11,519 nt of DNA from a bacterium (GTDB lineage: Bacteria > Ratteibacteria > UBA8468 > B48-G9 > DTJG01): NCBI GenBank assembly GCA_026418655.1, contig JAOAAW010000143.1:1-11519 (forward strand). Reading direction: 5' to 3'. Below are positions 7,547 through 11,519 of the stretch, one piece after another. Each line of letters opens with the position of its first letter. The stretch's first letter is position 1. Under the pieces are notes generated by a model. The model saw nothing but the letters and a program-made list of their open reading frames with translations. It was not told the origin of the DNA and ran no database searches. Both the position numbers and the translations under genes were made by a program.

Positions 7547-8392
7547 CTATCTTGCAGGTTGAACTGGAACAGGTGCCTGAGGCCCTGGCTGAGGTTGAGG
7601 TGCACTAGAAGAACCTGTTCCACTGGCTTTTGCAACCGAAACAGTTTCTGGCACTGTTGCTGCCTTTTCTATCATAACGGCATTGATCTTGAAATTACCC
7701 TGAAACAAACCTGAACCTTTTCTGGTAACTGCAAAGCTTTCAACTGTAAAAAAAGAAGAAGGATTATTCAGATATCGTAAGAATCTCATTATCTCTACAC
7801 TTGTACCAATGATTGAAACATCAAGTGGAAGTATTTTATAAAAGGCGACAGTGGACGGAATTCCAGGGACCACTGAATTAACAACACTTACTCCAGAATC
7901 AATCAGAAGGTCAAGAATGTGTTTTATGACAGTTATCTGGAGTGAAAATAATGGTATCTGGTCTTTCGGAGGAAAACCGGTTTCTTGAAATCCAAAGGAC
8001 GAAGGAATAACCACGTTGTTCCTGCGCGCCTTTTTCGCCAGAAGATCATTCGTCTCAAAAAGAAATTCTTTGAATTCCACATTCGGGAAAACTTTGAACT
8101 CAGGACTCTCCGGGTAAGTGGTGGAAAACCGGTTCAACAATGAGTTAAACTGACCTGCTATTGCTGCGTATTGCTTCTCCAATTTGTTAACAAGTTCAGG
8201 CGAAGGGGCAAGCTCTTTCTGAGTTTGATATTTTCTTATTTCTTCATGTTTGGCTTTTATTTCTTCTTCAACCTTCTTAAGTTCCTGCCTGGTTTTGTGA
8301 ATGAGGTTAACTCCATAACCAAGTATCCCAAGAACTATCACGAGAAACACAAAAACAAGATTTTTCTTCAAAAAAACTAAAATCTTTTTCAT
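7547..8392 (-). CDS. pilO: PilO/GspM-like inner-membrane platform protein
   Basis: A 281-residue bitopic inner-membrane protein. The short cytoplasmic N-terminus is followed by a transmembrane helix (about 11-30), a coiled coil (about 33-88), and a periplasmic alpha/beta region (about 105-245) that fits the ferredoxin-like fold of PilO. The C-terminal 30 residues are a Ser/Gly then Pro/Gln/Ala tail that is probably disordered. PilO pairs with PilN in the platform that aligns pilin assembly with the secretin. Length, topology and the LFSLQITVIKHILDLLIDSG segment recall the Amuc_1100-type PilO-like proteins of Akkermansia; that is a resemblance by eye, not a search result. The ATG overlaps the pilM stop as ATGA, so the two are translationally coupled. 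Confidence 0.82.
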   Translation of the reverse strand: MKKILVFLKKNLVFVFLVIVLGILGYGVNLIHKTRQELKKVEEEIKAKHEEIRKYQTQKELAPSPELVNKLEKQYAAIAGQFNSLLNRFSTTYPESPEFKVFPNVEFKEFLFETNDLLAKKARRNNVVIPSSFGFQETGFPPKDQIPLFSLQITVIKHILDLLIDSGVSVVNSVVPGIPSTVAFYKILPLDVSIIGTSVEIMRFLRYLNNPSSFFTVESFAVTRKGSGLFQGNFKINAVMIEKAATVPETVSVAKASGTGSSSAPQPQPGPQAPVPVQPAR

Positions 8393-10164
8393 TTTATCTT
8401 TGCCGTTAGAAGAAATTTAAGCCTACCGGTTTCCCGGTCAAGTTCACAGGAATCAATAATAACATCTGAAAAGAACTCAAGCTTTGACAATCGTTGAACG
8501 AAAAGTTTTAAGTCAGAAAAAGCACTTTTTATATCAGTCGCAATAACCTCCCCATCAAGGGTCAGAACACTTATGTTTTCTGGCAGTGTTGAAGGTGGAC
8601 CAGAAGGTTGAGCCTGCACAGGCGCAGCTTGTGCAGCAGGTGCAGGTGGTGGTTCAGCAGGAGGCGCCCCTGGTGCACCAGGAGGTGGTGGCACTCCAGG
8701 ACCAGGTGGGCCAGGAGGTTGAGGAGTCGGACCTGGTGCAGGAGCAGCAGGTGCTGCTGGAGCTGGAGCAGAAGGGGCTGCCTGAGCAATTTGAGCACCG
8801 GCAGGATAGATATTATTAAGATAAATCCTGCTGCTTGGCAATGAATTCCCTATCTCCATAATCCTTGCCAGCCACAGAACCTTCTTGTCAAAAAGATTCT
8901 GCAATACTCCAATCTTACTTTTGATATCATTAATGTTTTTTTGAAGAGTTTCAACCTGGGGTTTGAATTGTTCATATTCCTTCAAAGCAGTATCCAGCTC
9001 GGTCTTATAATTTTCATACGCAGTCTTTTCTATCTGTAAAAAGAACAGTGGTGTAAGGGTTAAGAGTATTGCCATGATTGTTGAAAGAAATATGTAGGGT
9101 CTGTTTTCCGCAAATTCCCTCATTCTCAGAATTTCAACAGGAAGCATATCTATATCCACAACCGCCTGATTGAGGGTTTTTAGAGCAATACCACATGCAA
9201 CAACAATCTCAGAACCTTTATCTGCAAGTAATTCATGATAATCAGGTCTCACATCACAGAAATCAAGAACATTAAGAGACACGACCGGTGCTCTTAATTT
9301 TTGTTCAAGATATTCCTTTAATCCAATCATCTTCGATGTACCACCGCATATGAAAAACCGATTCAGTTCGGGCCCTTTAAGAGTAAATCGCCAGTAATCA
9401 ATTGAATTCTGCAATTCAGTATTCAAAGAATCAATGATGGAAGCTACAGCTGGTGATCTCATACCCTGTTCAATTTTGATTATTTCTGCATCATGAAATT
9501 CAATTTTCTGAGCATCCATTAATGCTGAGGAAATGCTATCTCCTGTTGTCGTGAGAGATCTCATCAGAATTTTTTCCTGATGGTTGATAATCAGATTGGC
9601 TGTCTGTGCTCCTATATCAAGTATAGCCTGACACTCCTGTGAATTAAACATTGGAGAAATACGATAAACATTGTAGAGCGCAAAAAAGTCTGTATCCAGA
9701 GTCTCAAGAATTAAACCAAAAGGGACAAGGTGGGCAATGTAATCATTTACAAGGTCCCTTTTTGCAGCACAGAGTAGAACCTGAAAACTCTTTTCAGTTT
9801 CTGCAATAATCTGATATGACCAGGCAACCACCTCAATAGGAAATGGTATCTGCTGCTGAATTTCAAATTTTAAAATATCCCGAAGTTTTCCAAGGGGCAC
9901 CTTGGGCACAGTAATCACCCTGACAAGAATTCCTCTACCCGGAAGACTTACAGCCGCCCTTTTTGCCTGAAGCGACTTTACAAACTCTTTGCCCTCGGTC
10001 CGTAAAACCGGCAATCTTGCATCATATGGAAATTGGGGTGCATCATACTGCTGATAATAGTCAATTGTAAATTTTTTATTGTTTCTACTGGGCGTAAGTT
10101 CAATAGCCCTGATATGGGCTGTTCCAAAATCAAAAACCAGATGCTTCATCCTGCCCATTTTCAT
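8389..10164 (-). CDS. pilM: PilM-PilN fusion protein (GspL-like)
   Basis: A 591-residue fusion of two normally separate platform proteins. Residues about 6-335 are the actin-like ATPase PilM: phosphate-1 loop VFDFGTAHIRAIEL (10-23), phosphate-2 loop LDIGAQTANLI (182-192), TTTGDSIS (205-212) and the adenosine-site FFICGGTSKMIGL (270-282). Next comes IDMLPVE (338-344), matching the INLLP motif by which free PilN binds PilM. A transmembrane helix (about 357-377), a periplasmic coiled coil (about 378-425), a PilN-like region, a Pro/Ala/Gly-rich linker (about 461-527) and a beta-rich end (LTLDGEV to LLTAKI) follow. The arrangement equals that of GspL. ATG 10164 is preceded by AGGGA at 9 nt; in-frame ATGs at 10158 and 10149 are alternatives, the last giving a more usual PilM start (MKHLVFDFG). 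Confidence 0.92.
   Translation of the reverse strand: MKMGRMKHLVFDFGTAHIRAIELTPSRNNKKFTIDYYQQYDAPQFPYDARLPVLRTEGKEFVKSLQAKRAAVSLPGRGILVRVITVPKVPLGKLRDILKFEIQQQIPFPIEVVAWSYQIIAETEKSFQVLLCAAKRDLVNDYIAHLVPFGLILETLDTDFFALYNVYRISPMFNSQECQAILDIGAQTANLIINHQEKILMRSLTTTGDSISSALMDAQKIEFHDAEIIKIEQGMRSPAVASIIDSLNTELQNSIDYWRFTLKGPELNRFFICGGTSKMIGLKEYLEQKLRAPVVSLNVLDFCDVRPDYHELLADKGSEIVVACGIALKTLNQAVVDIDMLPVEILRMREFAENRPYIFLSTIMAILLTLTPLFFLQIEKTAYENYKTELDTALKEYEQFKPQVETLQKNINDIKSKIGVLQNLFDKKVLWLARIMEIGNSLPSSRIYLNNIYPAGAQIAQAAPSAPAPAAPAAPAPGPTPQPPGPPGPGVPPPPGAPGAPPAEPPPAPAAQAAPVQAQPSGPPSTLPENISVLTLDGEVIATDIKSAFSDLKLFVQRLSKLEFFSDVIIDSCELDRETGRLKFLLTAKIK
8590..8790 (-). repeat. Low-complexity Pro/Ala/Gly-coding tract in pilM-N
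   Basis: This stretch encodes the linker at about residues 461-527 of the PilM-PilN fusion. On the plus strand it is dominated by short imperfect units such as GGTGCAGG, CCAGGAGG and GCAGCAGGTG. It is clearly richer in GC than its surroundings and could vary in length by replication slippage. The spurious open frames it creates in other phases are not genes. Confidence 0.75.
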
Positions 10165-10210
10165 AGGCTCAGGTCCCTAGTAGAGAAAAACTTAAAAATT
10201 GACCATTTCC

Positions 10211-10235
10211 ACCAGACAAAAGGCTTCCCTTTGGT
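10211..10235 (-). other. Weak imperfect hairpin in the tRNA-pilM gap
   Basis: In the 112-bp gap after the tRNA, AAAGG and CCTTT pair around a GAAG loop, with ACCA and TGGT able to extend the stem past an internal loop. Only a short, broken T tract follows, so it is a poor intrinsic terminator; readthrough into pilM is expected. The rest of the gap shows no gene. Confidence 0.3.
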
Positions 10236-10276
10236 TCTTTCAAATCATGATATTTTCCCTTTTGCCCGGTTTTTAG

Positions 10277-10348
10277 TTGCGGGGGACCGATTTGAACGGC
10301 CGACCTCCGGGTTATGGGCCCGGCGAGCTACCACTGCTCCACCCCGCA
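10277..10348 (-). tRNA. Initiator tRNA-fMet (anticodon CAT)
   Basis: A 72-nt cloverleaf folds fully. The anticodon CAT is at 10314-10316. Initiator marks are present: three G-C pairs in the anticodon stem (GGG 29-31 with CCC 39-41), the A11-T24 pair in the D stem, and close identity to E. coli tRNA-fMet through the acceptor and D arms (GCGGGGTGGAGCAG). The T arm has GTTCAAATC. The end position 1 is T facing A72, a weak A-T pair in place of the usual C-A mismatch. Position 33 is C, not the near-universal T. CCA is not encoded (discriminator A73 is followed by CT), so it must be added after transcription. The gene lies 5 bp after the zapA stop and 112 bp ahead of pilM. Confidence 0.96.
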
Positions 10349-10353
10349 GTAGT

Positions 10354-10665
10354 TCATATTTTATTGCCCCTGGTTAAATTTGTCAACTCTTTATTGATTT
10401 CCATCTGCAGGGAACGAATAATTCTTTTTGCTTCTGATGAAGCACCTTCCATTTTCATTACCTTTTTTTCAAGTGAATCTATTTTTTCATACAGAAGGAA
10501 AAGATAAATTATAACTAGGTCAAGCACATCAGCATGGGGCATGGACAGACGCAAATTTTGAAGTTCTTCATTTATCTTGTTTTCAATTTTTTTCATAAAT
10601 ACTTCGTCCTTATCTGTGGCAATGGTACAGTTACGACCAAGTACTGTAATTCTGTATCTTTTCAT
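10354..10665 (-). CDS. zapA: ZapA-like cell-division protein
   Basis: A 103-residue protein of about the usual ZapA length. ZapA is cytoplasmic and bundles FtsZ filaments at the division site. The N-terminal beta-rich globular domain (about 1-45) has the family opening pattern RITVLGRNCTIATDKDE, followed by a long helix (about 45-95, VLDLVIIYLFLLYEKIDSLE) that would form the dimerising coiled coil. The ATG overlaps the pheT stop as ATGA, so translation is coupled. A zapA gene directly after pheT is a recurrent arrangement in several bacterial phyla and supports the call. Its last codons double as the tRNA-fMet promoter. ZapA is a divergent family, so the assignment rests on the N-terminal pattern, length and context together. 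Confidence 0.82.
   Translation of the reverse strand: MKRYRITVLGRNCTIATDKDEVFMKKIENKINEELQNLRLSMPHADVLDLVIIYLFLLYEKIDSLEKKVMKMEGASSEAKRIIRSLQMEINKELTNLTRGNKI
10358..10386 (-). promoter_or_regulatory. Sigma70-type promoter of the initiator tRNA, inside zapA
   Basis: A perfect -35 hexamer TTGACA (10381-10386) is spaced exactly 17 nt from TAAAAT (10358-10363), a five-of-six match to the -10 consensus. The predicted start point near 10351 is about 3 nt upstream of the mature tRNA 5' end. The whole promoter lies in the last coding bases of zapA (the codons for LTNLTRGNKI and the stop). With no good terminator after the tRNA, it could also drive the pilus genes. Confidence 0.75.
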
Positions 10666-11519
10666 TTTCTGAGAGTTATTGAAAATTGCTTCTCAAGAGC
10701 GGAAACAAGATTGTCTATAATCTCGTCCACTTTTTGTCTGGTTAGCTTTCCTTCGTCGTTTGATAGAATAACAGTTATTGAAATGCTGGTAGTCCCATCA
10801 GGCACATTTCTACCTTTATATATATCAAAAATCTTTATATCCTCAAGCATATCCACATTTTCATAAAGAAATTTTTCAACATCTTTCCAGTTTACTGAAT
10901 CTGGAACAAAAAATGAAAGATCTCTGGTAATAGGTAAAATCTTAGGCAGTGGCTTATAATAAAGTTCAGGGAAACCTTTTCTTATAAATTCTGTGAGAAA
11001 TATTTCAGCGAGAAATACTTTTTCCTGGTCTATCTCATATTTTTTTAAAATACCTTTTGATGGCAATATAATCCGTCCAAGGACATTATTTACTGGACTG
11101 ATGAATTTTATTATAACACTTCCATCTTCACAATTATCTATCTTTTGTGAAAGATGGTCGTAGCCAATTTCTTTCAATAGTCTTTCAATCTTACCCTTGA
11201 AAACAAAAAACTCAAAGCTATTCATACTACCCAGGCAAATTGCGGGTTCTTCGGATGGTTCTGAGTTTCTCATGTAATATATATTTCCAATTTCAAATAC
11301 GGATACTTTCTCAATTTTCATATTATGATTGTCTCTTAAATTCTTTAAAATCCCTGGTATTAAGGAATCCCTCAAAAAAGAATAATTTTTTGAAAGGGGA
11401 TTTAAAATTTGTACCGGAGAACCTGAAGAAAAATCCAGTTCATTTTCATCAGTAAGTCCATGATTTATTACTTCTGTAAAACCAAAATTTACGACAAGGT
11501 CCTTCAATCTGTCAAGGAC
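10662..11519 (-). CDS. pheT: Phenylalanyl-tRNA synthetase beta subunit, C-terminal part
   Basis: The frame is open to the right edge, so only the last 285 residues are visible (full PheT is about 800). PheT pairs with PheS to charge tRNA-Phe; the beta subunit carries editing and anticodon-binding domains. The visible part starts in the catalytic-like core (RLKDLVVNFGFTEVINHGL, NPLSKNYSFLRDSLIPGIL, VSVFEIGNIYY). It ends with the ferredoxin-fold anticodon-binding domain (about the last 95 residues: PKILPITRDLSFFV, IKIFDIYKGRNVPDGTTSIS, LTRQKVDEIIDNLVSALE). A TTG at 11507 could be read as a start, but the reading frame continues upstream with matching PheT sequence, so the gene is cut by the window rather than short. 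It overlaps zapA by 4 bp. Confidence 0.96.
   Translation of the reverse strand, partial: VLDRLKDLVVNFGFTEVINHGLTDENELDFSSGSPVQILNPLSKNYSFLRDSLIPGILKNLRDNHNMKIEKVSVFEIGNIYYMRNSEPSEEPAICLGSMNSFEFFVFKGKIERLLKEIGYDHLSQKIDNCEDGSVIIKFISPVNNVLGRIILPSKGILKKYEIDQEKVFLAEIFLTEFIRKGFPELYYKPLPKILPITRDLSFFVPDSVNWKDVEKFLYENVDMLEDIKIFDIYKGRNVPDGTTSISITVILSNDEGKLTRQKVDEIIDNLVSALEKQFSITLRK

Noticed and set aside
8571..8844. Several short open frames on both strands over the Pro/Ala tract
   Set aside because: Gln/Val-, Leu/His- or Arg/Trp/Ser-rich products come from low-complexity DNA lacking stops; they are phase shadows of the linker.
10211..10235. Intrinsic terminator after the tRNA
   Set aside because: The stem is only about five perfect pairs with a short, interrupted T tract, so I list it only as a weak hairpin.
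10033..10377. Plus-strand frame running through the tRNA
   Set aside because: It crosses the whole tRNA gene and the pilM 5' end; the RNA gene and minus-strand CDS explain the sequence.
10662..11507. Reading the pheT fragment as a short complete gene from TTG at 11507
   Set aside because: The frame stays open to the window edge and the upstream residues continue the PheT pattern, so it is a truncated view of a longer gene.
1..11519. CRISPR arrays, insertion sequences, phage or attachment sites
   Set aside because: I saw no regularly spaced direct repeats, transposase, integrase or terminal inverted repeats; the strand and spacing pattern is that of a conserved operon.

Overview
The window is a compact, AT-rich bacterial segment in which every gene I can support lies on the minus strand, so it reads from right to left. 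In transcription order it holds: the 3' part of pheT, a zapA-like cell-division gene, an initiator tRNA gene, and then an uninterrupted set of type IV pilus / type II secretion genes (fused PilM-PilN, PilO-like protein, a giant PilP/GspC-like protein, a secretin, an exported HEAT-repeat protein, a second secretin of GspD type, and the start of a GspE/PilB-type ATPase that runs off the left edge). Spacing is very tight: two ATGA stop/start overlaps, one 17-bp overlap, and gaps of about 9 to 112 bp. There is no gene-free stretch longer than 300 bases.

The organism is a Gram-negative-type (two-membrane) bacterium, because two outer-membrane secretins are encoded. The order pilM-N-O-P-Q is the usual one, but the genes are remodelled: PilM and PilN are one protein, the PilP/GspC-like domain is membrane-anchored behind a 480-residue basic coiled coil, and the PilO homologue resembles the Amuc_1100-type pilus proteins of Verrucomicrobia. 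This suggests a PVC-related or candidate-phylum lineage (for example Omnitrophota-like). That is inference from architecture only; no marker gene here fixes the taxonomy.

Right part (10277-11519): pheT and zapA are translationally coupled. Five bases after the zapA stop lies tRNA-fMet, and a near-consensus sigma70 promoter for it sits inside the last codons of zapA. No convincing terminator follows the tRNA, so this promoter may also supply the pilus operon.

Middle and left part (1-10164): the products should form one envelope-spanning machine. The PilM-PilN fusion and the PilO-like protein form the inner-membrane platform, as GspL and GspM do. The PilP/GspC-like protein links it to a secretin. 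GspE supplies ATP-driven force for pilin polymerisation. The presence of two different secretins flanking a secreted HEAT-repeat protein is unusual. No pilin, GspF/PilC, PilT or prepilin peptidase gene is visible; these would have to lie outside the window.
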